Shown here: piece after piece, positions 1 to 6,183 of the stretch
Layout of the letters: each line of letters begins with the position of its first letter
Numbering within the stretch: the stretch's first letter is position 1
Source: CBFGWV01 sp965652545
Lineage (GTDB): Bacteria; Pseudomonadota; Gammaproteobacteria; Competibacterales; Competibacteraceae
Reading direction: 5' to 3'
Assembly: GCA_965652545.1 (NCBI GenBank)
Contig: CBFGWV010000064.1
Location: forward strand, 1 to 18,711
Length of the DNA: 18,711 nucleotides
Program-made: the position numbers and the translations under genes
The notes under the pieces: generated by a model
Told to the model about the DNA's origin: nothing
The model's input: only the letters and a program-made list of their open reading frames with translations
Databases searched by the model: none

Positions 1-794
1 TTTCCTGCCAATCCGCCCAACTGACCGTGAATCTGTTGCAGCAAGGCTTTGAAGATGCGCGGATTGCCGGCCACGATCTGCCCGGTGTCCAGAAAACGGT
101 GGCCGCCTTCCAGATCCCCCACCAGCCCACCGGCTTCCTGTACCAGGAGTGCGCCGGCAGCGCTGTCCCAAGGTGCCAGGCCAAGCTCGAAGTAACCATC
201 CAGCCGACCGGCGGCTACGTAGGCCAGGTCCAGGGCGGCGGACCCGGCGCGGCGTATCTCCCGGCAGCGGCCGAACAGATCGCCCAGGGCTGCGAGATAG
301 GCTTCGCGGTAGCGTGGGTGGCGGAATGGAAAGCCGGTGCCGATGAGCGACTCTTCCAGAACGCTGGCGCCGCGCACGCGGATGCGACGGTCGTTCAGCC
401 GGGCGCCGTCGCCCTTGGAGGCGGTAAAGATTTCTTGCCGCAACGGGTCATAGACGACGCCCGACACCAGACGCCCCTGCTGGCGCAGGGCTATGGAGAT
501 GGCGTAGTGCGGGAAGCCATGAAGGTAGTTGGTCGTGCCATCCAGCGGGTCGATGACCCACTCGAACTCGTTCTCGCCGCTGCGTCCGCTTTCCTCCGCC
601 AGGATGGCATGGTCGGGGTAGATATGGCGCAGGGTCCGTATAATCTCGGCCTCGGCCTGTAGATCCACCTCGCTGACCAGATCATGTGCGCCTTTCTGGC
701 TGACCTTCAGACGCTCGAGCCGGTCCTGGTAGCGGAGCAGTACTTTTCCGGCCGCGAGGGCCGCACGTTTGGCGATAGTCAGCGTGGGATGCAT
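1..794 (-). CDS. suhB: Inositol-1-monophosphatase family protein SuhB (3' end cut by window edge)
   Basis: The minus-strand frame is open from an ATG at 794 to the window edge, giving 264 codons; E. coli SuhB has 267 residues, so only the last few are missing. SuhB is a Mg-dependent inositol monophosphatase; in E. coli it also takes part in rRNA antitermination with Nus factors (family knowledge). Seen here: the N-terminus MHPTLTIAKRAA, the metal-binding EESG near residues 67-70, motif DPLDGTTNYLHG near 82-93, and the second motif PWDSAAGALLVQEAGG near 208-223. GSAALDLAYVAAGRLDG also matches E. coli closely. It is divergent from trmJ across 89 bp that must hold both promoters, though I see no convincing boxes there. 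The start fits the conserved MHP N-terminus. Confidence 0.97.
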   Translation of the reverse strand, partial: MHPTLTIAKRAALAAGKVLLRYQDRLERLKVSQKGAHDLVSEVDLQAEAEIIRTLRHIYPDHAILAEESGRSGENEFEWVIDPLDGTTNYLHGFPHYAISIALRQQGRLVSGVVYDPLRQEIFTASKGDGARLNDRRIRVRGASVLEESLIGTGFPFRHPRYREAYLAALGDLFGRCREIRRAGSAALDLAYVAAGRLDGYFELGLAPWDSAAGALLVQEAGGLVGDLEGGHRFLDTGQIVAGNPRIFKALLQQIHGQLGGLAG

Positions 795-883
795 GGCAAG
801 TCCGATTGGCAAAGATCACTCAGGCGGTGCCCCGCCCGAAACAGCCGCGTAGGATACCACCAAACATTGTCCGTGAGCTGCGC

Positions 884-1624
884 ATGACCGAGCCGCACAT
901 CCGTATCGTCCTGGTGGAAACCTCCCACCCCGGCAACATCGGCGCCAGTGCCCGCGCCATGAAAACCATGGGTTTGCACCGGCTGACCCTGGTGCGCCCG
1001 AAACTGTTTCCCAACGCCGAGGCCACGGCCATGGCCTCAGGAGCGGACGACCTGCTCATGCAGGCGACGGTGGTCGATGACTTGGACTCCGCGTTGGCCG
1101 GCTGTCGTCTGGTCATTGGCACTACCGCCAGACCGCGCCATCTGAGTGCCGAGGCCCTTATGCCGCGCGAGGCCGCTTGCCGGCTGGTCGAGGCCGCCGG
1201 CAACGGCCCGGTGGCCCTGGTGTTCGGCCGTGAGCGCACCGGCCTCACCAACGAGGAGGTCGACCGCTGTCAGGCACTGACGCGGATACCGGCCAATCCG
1301 GACTACTCCTCGTTGAACCTGGCCCAGGCCGTGCAGGTGCTGACATATGAACTGCATCTGGCGCTCGGGGCGACGCTCGCCGCGGCCGAGGCGCACATCC
1401 CGGCCGCCCACGATGAGTACGAGCGGTTCTATACCCACCTGGAGAATGTCCTGGTGGCCAGTGGCTTTCTCGACCCGGCCAATCCCAAACACCTGATGCG
1501 GCGCCTGCGCCGTTTGTTCAACCGCGCCGCGCCCGATCAGCATGAGATGAACATCCTGCGCGGCATACTCACCGCCGTGGCACCGACCGTTGCGCCGGGC
1601 ACCGATAAGGACGGCAGCCGGTGA
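884..1624 (+). CDS. trmJ: tRNA (cytidine/uridine-2'-O-)-methyltransferase TrmJ
   Basis: TrmJ is a SPOUT-class, SAM-dependent enzyme that methylates the 2'-OH of position 32 in several tRNAs. The protein starts MTEPHIRIVLVETSHPGNIG and carries ARAMKTMGLHRL, VALVFGRERTGLTNEE and the knotted SAM site ANPDYSSLNLAQAVQV. Starting at the ATG at 884 gives 246 residues, exactly the E. coli length. A TTG at 806 would add 26 residues with no homology and almost reach the suhB start, so I reject it. The stop overlaps the GTG start of iscS (GTGA), suggesting translational coupling. In many gammaproteobacteria trmJ sits just upstream of iscR-iscSUA; here iscR is missing and trmJ adjoins iscS directly. Confidence 0.96.
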   Translation: MTEPHIRIVLVETSHPGNIGASARAMKTMGLHRLTLVRPKLFPNAEATAMASGADDLLMQATVVDDLDSALAGCRLVIGTTARPRHLSAEALMPREAACRLVEAAGNGPVALVFGRERTGLTNEEVDRCQALTRIPANPDYSSLNLAQAVQVLTYELHLALGATLAAAEAHIPAAHDEYERFYTHLENVLVASGFLDPANPKHLMRRLRRLFNRAAPDQHEMNILRGILTAVAPTVAPGTDKDGSR

Positions 1625-2829
1625 GCGAGGCGCCGGTCTATCTCGACTATGCCGCCACGACGCCGGTGGACCCCGCAGTGGCGGCGTTGATGGGCCGCTA
1701 CCTGGGCCCCGAGGGCGTGTTCGCCAATCCGGCCTCGCCCAGTGCCGCCGGACGCCGCGCCCTGGCGGCGGTGGAGGTGGCCAGGGCGCAGGTGGCGGCG
1801 CTCATCGGCGCCCCGGCGCACAGCCTGGTCTTCACCTCTGGCGCGACAGAAGCCATCAATCTGGCCATCAAAGGCGCCGTGCGCGCCAGCGCGCGCAAGC
1901 GCGGGCACATCGTCACCGGGCGTACCGAGCACAAGGCCGTGTTGGACACCTGCGCTGCCCTGGGACGGGAGGGCTTCAGCGTCACCTACGTGCCGCCGGA
2001 CGCCGACGGGCGTATCGGCCCCGACGCCGTGGCCGCCGCATTGCGTGAGGACACGGTAATGGTGTCGTTGATGCAGGTAAATAATGAGACCGGTCTCATC
2101 AACGATGTCGAGGCCGTCGGTCGCCTGACCCGCGAGCGCGGTGTGCTGCTGCATGTGGATGCGGCCCAGAGCGCCGGCCGTCTGGCGGTTGACGTCGAGA
2201 GCCTCGGGGCGGACCTGCTCAGCCTCAGCGCACACAAACTCTACGGCCCCAAGGGGATAGGTGCACTGTATGTGCGCCCGTTTCCGCGGGTTCGGTTGGA
2301 GCCGCTGATCCACGGCGGCGGCCATGAGCGGGGGCTGCGCTCGGGCACATTGCCGGTACACCAGATCGTTGGCTTCGGTGAGGCGGCCCGCCTGGTGACG
2401 GTGCTTGGGTCTCAGGAGCAACAGCGGCAGGCCGCCTTGCGCGAGCGGCTGGTGACGGGGCTGCTGGCCATCGATGCGGTAATGCTCAATGCCGACCCGG
2501 CGCTGTGCGTGCCGGGCATCATTAACCTGAGTCTGCTCGATGTGCACATGGAGGCCTTGTTCGCCAGTGTGCCGGAGCTGGCCATGGCCACGGGGTCGGC
2601 ATGCACGGCGGCCGATCACGCGCCGTCCCATGTGTTGACCGCCATGGGCTTGCCGCGTGACCGGGTCCAGGGGGCGCTGCGCCTGAGTCTCGGCCGGTGG
2701 AGCGACGAGCGCCAGGTGGATCAGGCCGTGCGTCGTCTCGGTGAGGCCATCGGTCGTTTGCGTGGTCTGTCGCCCCTGTGGCCGGTACGCCGCGCAGGCG
2801 GCGATGTGGAGGCGCTATGGACGAGCTGA
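1621..2829 (+). CDS. iscS: Cysteine desulfurase IscS
   Basis: PLP enzyme that takes sulfur from L-cysteine as a persulfide and passes it to the Fe-S scaffold. It has 402 residues (E. coli 404), and the key residues fall at the E. coli positions: His104 in TEHKAVLDTC, Lys206 (PLP Schiff base) in SAHKLYGPKG, and Cys328 on the mobile loop in ATGSACTAADHAPS. HGGGHERGLRSGTLPVHQIVG is nearly invariant, and the C-terminal SPLW-containing tail matches the IscS segment that contacts IscU. The GTG start at 1621 overlaps the trmJ stop by 4 bp, and the 3' end overlaps the next gene by 13 bp. The loop after Cys328 (TAADHA) differs from the enteric TSASLE, possibly a match to the unusual scaffold next door. 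Confidence 0.95.
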   Translation: MSEAPVYLDYAATTPVDPAVAALMGRYLGPEGVFANPASPSAAGRRALAAVEVARAQVAALIGAPAHSLVFTSGATEAINLAIKGAVRASARKRGHIVTGRTEHKAVLDTCAALGREGFSVTYVPPDADGRIGPDAVAAALREDTVMVSLMQVNNETGLINDVEAVGRLTRERGVLLHVDAAQSAGRLAVDVESLGADLLSLSAHKLYGPKGIGALYVRPFPRVRLEPLIHGGGHERGLRSGTLPVHQIVGFGEAARLVTVLGSQEQQRQAALRERLVTGLLAIDAVMLNADPALCVPGIINLSLLDVHMEALFASVPELAMATGSACTAADHAPSHVLTAMGLPRDRVQGALRLSLGRWSDERQVDQAVRRLGEAIGRLRGLSPLWPVRRAGGDVEALWTS

Positions 2830-3185
2830 CGGCAGTGGATTTCAGTGCAGAGGTGATGCGCCGTTTCGCGGCCCCCGCGTTCGCCACGGTGCCGGCGGAT
2901 GCGGCAGTCGGGCGAGCGGCCAATACGCAGTTGGAGGTTCTGGTGGAGATTCATCTGCGCGAGCGGGGCAATGGGCGTTTGCAAGCCGGTTTCCTCGCCC
3001 ACGGCTGTCCGGCGACCATCGCCTGCGCTGACTGGGTTGCCGAGCAGGCGAACGGGGCGACGGCGACCGAATTGGCTTCGGTCTCTGCCCACGACATGGA
3101 ACTTGCGCTACAACTGCCATCCAACCGAGTACACTGTGCCGTTGCAGCGGTCACGGCCTTGCGTCGTGCGCTGGAGCGGCTTTGA
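2817..3185 (+). CDS. Divergent IscU/NifU-N-like Fe-S scaffold protein
   Basis: A 122-residue protein starting MDELTAVDFSAEVMRRFAAP, the usual IscU N-terminal helix pattern. Two canonical landmarks are visible: HGCPATIACADW (residues 62-73, equivalent to the IscU YGCGSAIA stretch) and NRVHCAV (103-109, equivalent to KIHCSI). The third, APACGD with ligand Cys37 and Asp39, is replaced by RAANTQ around 33-38, so that Cys and Asp are absent. A non-canonical Cys70 lies six residues after Cys64. LPPVK, the HscA recognition motif in E. coli IscU, reads LPSNR. Position between iscS and iscA (13 bp overlap and 13 bp gap) supports a scaffold or sulfur-acceptor role, but standard cluster chemistry cannot be assumed. 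The ATG at 2817 is chosen because an earlier in-frame start at 2778 adds only a low-complexity Arg-rich lead. Confidence 0.85.
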   Translation: MDELTAVDFSAEVMRRFAAPAFATVPADAAVGRAANTQLEVLVEIHLRERGNGRLQAGFLAHGCPATIACADWVAEQANGATATELASVSAHDMELALQLPSNRVHCAVAAVTALRRALERL

Positions 3186-3198
3186 ATCCGGAGTGCAT

Positions 3199-3525
3199 AT
3201 GCCAAACATCTCCCTGACCGAGCGCGCAGCCAACCGGGTGCGCAGTTACCTGAGCCAGCGCGGCCATGGTGAAGGCCTGCGCGTGGGCGTGCGCAAGTCC
3301 GGGTGCTCCGGCTACGCCTACGTCATCGATTTTGCCGACACGGTCGATGGTGACGATCGGGTGTTCGAGGAGCACGGCGTGAAAGTGATCGTCAAGGACG
3401 AGCACCTGCACTTTCTCGACGGTACCGAACTGGACTTCGTCAAGGACGGCTTGAACGAAATGTTCAAGTTCAACAACCCCAATGTGAAAGACGCCTGCGG
3501 CTGCGGCGAGAGCTTCAACGTCTAG
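3199..3525 (+). CDS. iscA: Iron-sulfur cluster assembly protein IscA
   Basis: A-type carrier that accepts or delivers Fe-S clusters, or iron, to target apoproteins in the cytosol. It has 108 residues, close to E. coli IscA, with the three ligand cysteines Cys36 (KSGCSGYAY), Cys100 and Cys102 (DACGCGESF). The stretch FLDGTELDFVKDGLNEMFKF is nearly identical to enteric IscA, and the GCGESFNV ending fits IscA rather than ErpA. A Shine-Dalgarno-like CCGGAG lies just before the ATG at 3199. It is the last gene of the trmJ-iscS-iscU-like run; the next gene is convergent after 18 bp, so hscB, hscA and fdx do not follow. Its strong conservation contrasts with the divergent scaffold upstream. Confidence 0.96.
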   Translation: MPNISLTERAANRVRSYLSQRGHGEGLRVGVRKSGCSGYAYVIDFADTVDGDDRVFEEHGVKVIVKDEHLHFLDGTELDFVKDGLNEMFKFNNPNVKDACGCGESFNV

Positions 3526-3543
3526 AGCTTCCCTAGGACGCTG

Positions 3544-4389
3544 TCAGGGCGACGGCGCCCTTAGCACGGTATCGCAGGCCGCCGGCAGGATCACTGGCTT
3601 CGGCGGTGGCGTGGTGGGGCGCTCCTGCGGGTTGAGCGCCGCTGCGCGCTGGTCGGCAATCCAATTGTCCAGATCGGGAATGCATCCGTCGCCTGCCGGA
3701 ATCGGGTCCTGGGATTCGCACAGCGGCGAATCCGGCGGGCATTCCAGGCGGACGTGGAAATGCGCATCGTGCCCCCACCATGGGCGAAGCTTGTGTAACC
3801 AGCCGGTGTCGGTCTCGGTCAGGCACAGATGCTTCTTGATGACCGGGTTGACGAAGATACGGGCGGTTTGCGGCCAGTTGGCGGCCGTCCATAATACGTC
3901 GCGCTGATACGGCCCCCACTCGGCGGCGATGACCGCACCGGCGATCGGGTCGACGACGCTGCGTGCGCTGACTGATTCGGTCTGTGCGCCGGAGAAAGCC
4001 TGCACCGGCCCTTTCAGCAGCCAGATATCCCCATCCAGCCCAACCTGGTGGCTGCGGTGACCGGATGGCATAGGACCGCCGCGCGGTTGCGCGATGTCGC
4101 CGACCAAAAGCCGCGCATCATGGCGGGCCGCCGTCGCCGCCAGGGCATCGACCAGCGGGAGGAGGTCCGGATGGCCATAGTATCGGTTGCGGCTGGGGCG
4201 CATGACCTGAAAATGCTGACCGAGCAGCTCCAACTGCTGCGCACCGGCCACGCACCCGGCGGCGTAGCCGCCGTACACTTGTGCAGGCCCTGCCGTTGGT
4301 GAGGCATGGCGGCTCCATGAGGCCGCATGCGCGGGCAGGGCGAAGGCAGGTAGAACGACGACGGCGAGGAGTCGGGCGAACTTGAGCAT
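3544..4389 (-). CDS. mepA: Penicillin-insensitive murein DD-endopeptidase MepA
   Basis: Periplasmic LAS-family zinc endopeptidase that cuts DD cross-links between peptidoglycan stem peptides. The 281-residue protein begins with a classical signal peptide (MLKFARLLAVVVLPAFALPAHA, cleavage near residue 22). Zinc ligands fall one residue from the E. coli positions: His114 and Asp121 in PSGHRSHQVGLDGDIW, and His212 in WWGHDAHFHVRLECP, with His207 and His210 beside it. Several cysteines probably form disulfides as in the family. The C-terminal tail is proline-rich (TTPPPKPV). It converges with iscA and diverges from the cbiX-like gene across 85 bp. Confidence 0.95.
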   Translation of the reverse strand: MLKFARLLAVVVLPAFALPAHAASWSRHASPTAGPAQVYGGYAAGCVAGAQQLELLGQHFQVMRPSRNRYYGHPDLLPLVDALAATAARHDARLLVGDIAQPRGGPMPSGHRSHQVGLDGDIWLLKGPVQAFSGAQTESVSARSVVDPIAGAVIAAEWGPYQRDVLWTAANWPQTARIFVNPVIKKHLCLTETDTGWLHKLRPWWGHDAHFHVRLECPPDSPLCESQDPIPAGDGCIPDLDNWIADQRAAALNPQERPTTPPPKPVILPAACDTVLRAPSP

Positions 4390-4474
4390 ATGGGCAGTCT
4401 ACTCAGGGCCGGGGCTGGCTTGCCAGTACCTTCTTTAGCATCCTGATCACCATCGTCGCGACGAGACCGATACC

Positions 4475-4858
4475 ATGACAGACATACCCCGCCGTGCCCT
4501 TGTGCTTGCCGCCCATGGTAGTCGCCGCCAAGCGTCGAACGATGAAGTCGAGGCCCTGAGTGCCCGTCTGCGCAAGGGCGCGGAAGGCCTTTTTGACCCG
4601 GTGACGTACGGGTTTCTGGAGCTGGTACAGCCGGATATCGACAGCGCGATCCGCCAATGCATCGACGCCGGCGTCGATGAGATCGTCGTGGTGCCCTATT
4701 TTCTCTCGGCCGGGAACCACGTTGCCGAAGACCTCCCGGCTCTTATCGAGCAGGCGCGGGCGTCATATCCGCATACCCGCATCCAGTTGAGGCCGCATCT
4801 GGGTACCGTCGAGGGTGTCGTCGGCTTGCTGTTGGGGCTTGCGCAGGGCGGTGCATAG
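4475..4858 (+). CDS. Small CbiX/SirB-type sirohydrochlorin chelatase family protein
   Basis: A single-domain, 127-residue class II chelatase-like protein. Family members insert Co2+ or Fe2+ into sirohydrochlorin for cobalamin or siroheme synthesis. Seen: LVLAAHGSRRQASND near residues 9-23 with the first metal-binding His, and VVVPYFLSAGNHVAEDLP near 73-90 with the second His. The length fits the ancestral short form (CbiX-S), which acts as a homodimer. No tetrapyrrole genes lie nearby, so the metal and pathway cannot be assigned. The ATG at 4475 is the first start with the conserved ALVLAAHGS strand; no strong ribosome-binding site is seen. Its stop touches the stop of the convergent atl gene with no spacer. 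Confidence 0.88.
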   Translation: MTDIPRRALVLAAHGSRRQASNDEVEALSARLRKGAEGLFDPVTYGFLELVQPDIDSAIRQCIDAGVDEIVVVPYFLSAGNHVAEDLPALIEQARASYPHTRIQLRPHLGTVEGVVGLLLGLAQGGA

Positions 4859-5230
4859 TCAGTCCGCCGGGCCCTCCGGCGGCGGAGCCCACAGCAACTC
4901 GTCCAATGTCGGTTGCCATCGATGGCGCATCCAATCGACCCGTCCGCGCTGAACCAGTACACCCTCGGCGAGCAGGCTTGCCGCCTGTTCCTTGAACGGC
5001 TCGCTACCCGGTGCGAACGCCAGCCGGCCGCCGGCACCGAGCACACGATGCCAAGGCAGGTGTAGCGCGCGCGGAGCCTGCTTCAAGGCCTGGGCGACGA
5101 AACGGGCGTGGCGGGGGAAGCCTGCGAGATCCGCAACCTGGCCGTACGAGGCCACCTGGCCGGCGGGGATGAGCTGGACGATGCGCCAGATGGCCGCGGG
5201 TGTGACACGGGCCCTGGCGGGATCCTTCAT
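4859..5230 (-). CDS. Alkyltransferase-like protein (ATL), MGMT family without catalytic cysteine
   Basis: Homologue of the DNA-binding domain of O6-alkylguanine-DNA methyltransferase. The active-site PCHRV reads PWHRV, as in E. coli YbaZ/Atl, so it cannot accept alkyl groups. ATLs bind O6-alkylguanine, flip the base and flag the lesion for nucleotide excision repair (family knowledge). Seen: VTPAAIWRIVQLIPAGQVAS, then YGQVADLAGFPRHARFVAQAL with the helix-turn-helix and arginine finger. The ATG at 5230 gives 123 residues. A GTG at 5266 would add 12 residues but lies within a strong hairpin (5257-5287), so ATG is preferred. No clear ribosome-binding site is visible. Confidence 0.9.
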   Translation of the reverse strand: MKDPARARVTPAAIWRIVQLIPAGQVASYGQVADLAGFPRHARFVAQALKQAPRALHLPWHRVLGAGGRLAFAPGSEPFKEQAASLLAEGVLVQRGRVDWMRHRWQPTLDELLWAPPPEGPAD

Positions 5231-5256
5231 GAGCGGCGTCGTTGGCGGTGGCCGCA

Positions 5257-5287
5257 CCGCGCACACCCGGATATCGGCTGTGCGCGG
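5257..5287. repeat. Perfect 9-bp inverted repeat between cytochrome c4 and ATL genes
   Basis: CCGCGCACA (5257-5265) pairs with TGTGCGCGG (5279-5287). The 13-nt loop can add a three-pair inner stem (CCG/CGG) after one mismatch. It starts 28 nt beyond the cytochrome c4 stop on the minus strand, where it could form a 3' hairpin that stabilises the mRNA or favours termination. No T-run follows on either strand, so a standard intrinsic terminator is not supported. Confidence 0.6.
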
Positions 5288-5314
5288 CCGGATGGGCCCG
5301 AAGCCTGCAAGGTG

Positions 5315-5953
5315 TCAGTCCGGTGTGGCCAGTCCGTCGGCCTGGGCGGCATAGAACGCAGCCAGATCGGCCATGTCCTGCTCGGACAGGTTCTGCACCT
5401 GCGCGCTCATGATCGGGTTGTTGCGCGCACCGCTCTTGTATTCTTCCAGAGAGTGCTTGAGGTAGTCGGCGTACTGACCGGCCAGTTTGGGAAACTCACC
5501 CGTGGTCGTCGTGCCGCCGTTCTCACCGTGGCAGGAGGCGCAAGCCAGGCCGCGGTTGGTGTCCTTGAGCAACTGTGCCCCAGCCTCGGGGTTGCCTACG
5601 GTGATCGGGGCCTGCCGGGCCTCGAGATCGAGCCCACCCAGATAGGCGGCGATGTCGGCCATGTCGGACTCGCTCAGCGCGGATGCATTGGCCTTCATGG
5701 TCTCGTGGGCCCGCGCTCCGGCCTGGTACGCGGTCAGCGCCGCCACGATATACCCTGGATTCTGTCCAGCCAGTCGCGGTACATGAAAGGTGGGGTAGGC
5801 GTTCGTGTAGCCGGGAATGGCATGGCAGCCCCGACAGGTATTGAACCGCAGCTCACCGGCCTGGACATCGGCTTCGGCCGACGCCGTTGAGCCGATTCCG
5901 GCCAGCAGGCAGACACTTCCGGCAATCACGGCGCGCAGCAAATGCCTCGTCAT
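5315..5953 (-). CDS. Di-heme cytochrome c4
   Basis: A periplasmic electron carrier of the c4 family, usually passing electrons to terminal oxidases or from sulfur oxidation systems (family knowledge). The 212-residue protein has an N-terminal signal peptide ending near STASA (about residue 26). Two class I cytochrome domains follow, with heme motifs CRGCH near residues 40-44 and CASCH in the second half. Each domain has a probable Met ligand (HETMKAN and NPIMSAQ) before the ALSESDMADIAAYL or NLSEQDMADLAAFY helix. GAGGAG lies just before the ATG at 5953. Partner oxidase genes are not present in the window. Confidence 0.94.
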   Translation of the reverse strand: MTRHLLRAVIAGSVCLLAGIGSTASAEADVQAGELRFNTCRGCHAIPGYTNAYPTFHVPRLAGQNPGYIVAALTAYQAGARAHETMKANASALSESDMADIAAYLGGLDLEARQAPITVGNPEAGAQLLKDTNRGLACASCHGENGGTTTTGEFPKLAGQYADYLKHSLEEYKSGARNNPIMSAQVQNLSEQDMADLAAFYAAQADGLATPD

Positions 5954-6183
5954 GGGCTCCTCGCAATCAGATGGTCTTGGTTATGGTATTCCCGGTCGAC
6001 TGCCACCGTGTACGACCGGGACGGCGCGGGGCTACACTGAACAGGCGCGGTATTGTTGCCCCTCGTAGTCTGGCCGACAACCCAACGCCATTACGCGCCG
6101 TGGCTGGCCCGACCGAGGCGGCATTGTAGCGGCTGCCCTCGGCGGCAGCCAGCGCAACGGCCGTATACCGGGGGGAGAGGCCG
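5954..6183. promoter_or_regulatory. Divergent control region with a 7-bp hairpin in the presumed leader of the EAL protein gene
   Basis: This 230-bp gap separates cytochrome c4 (leftward) from the EAL protein gene (rightward). GGCTGCC at 6131-6137 and GGCAGCC at 6144-6150 form a 7-bp hairpin with a six-base loop, about 34 nt before the ATG. A purine-rich GGGGGGAGAGG just before 6184 is a strong ribosome-binding site. I see no clear sigma-70 promoter pair, no protein-coding signal and no known riboswitch. Confidence 0.4.

Noticed and set aside
27..662. A 211-codon plus-strand frame opposite suhB
   Set aside because: It is the complement of the highly conserved suhB sequence and shows no independent coding signal.
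1537..2631. A 364-codon open frame on the minus strand opposite iscS
   Set aside because: It is a low-complexity, His/Arg/Gln-rich shadow of iscS, which matches E. coli residue by residue at the active site.
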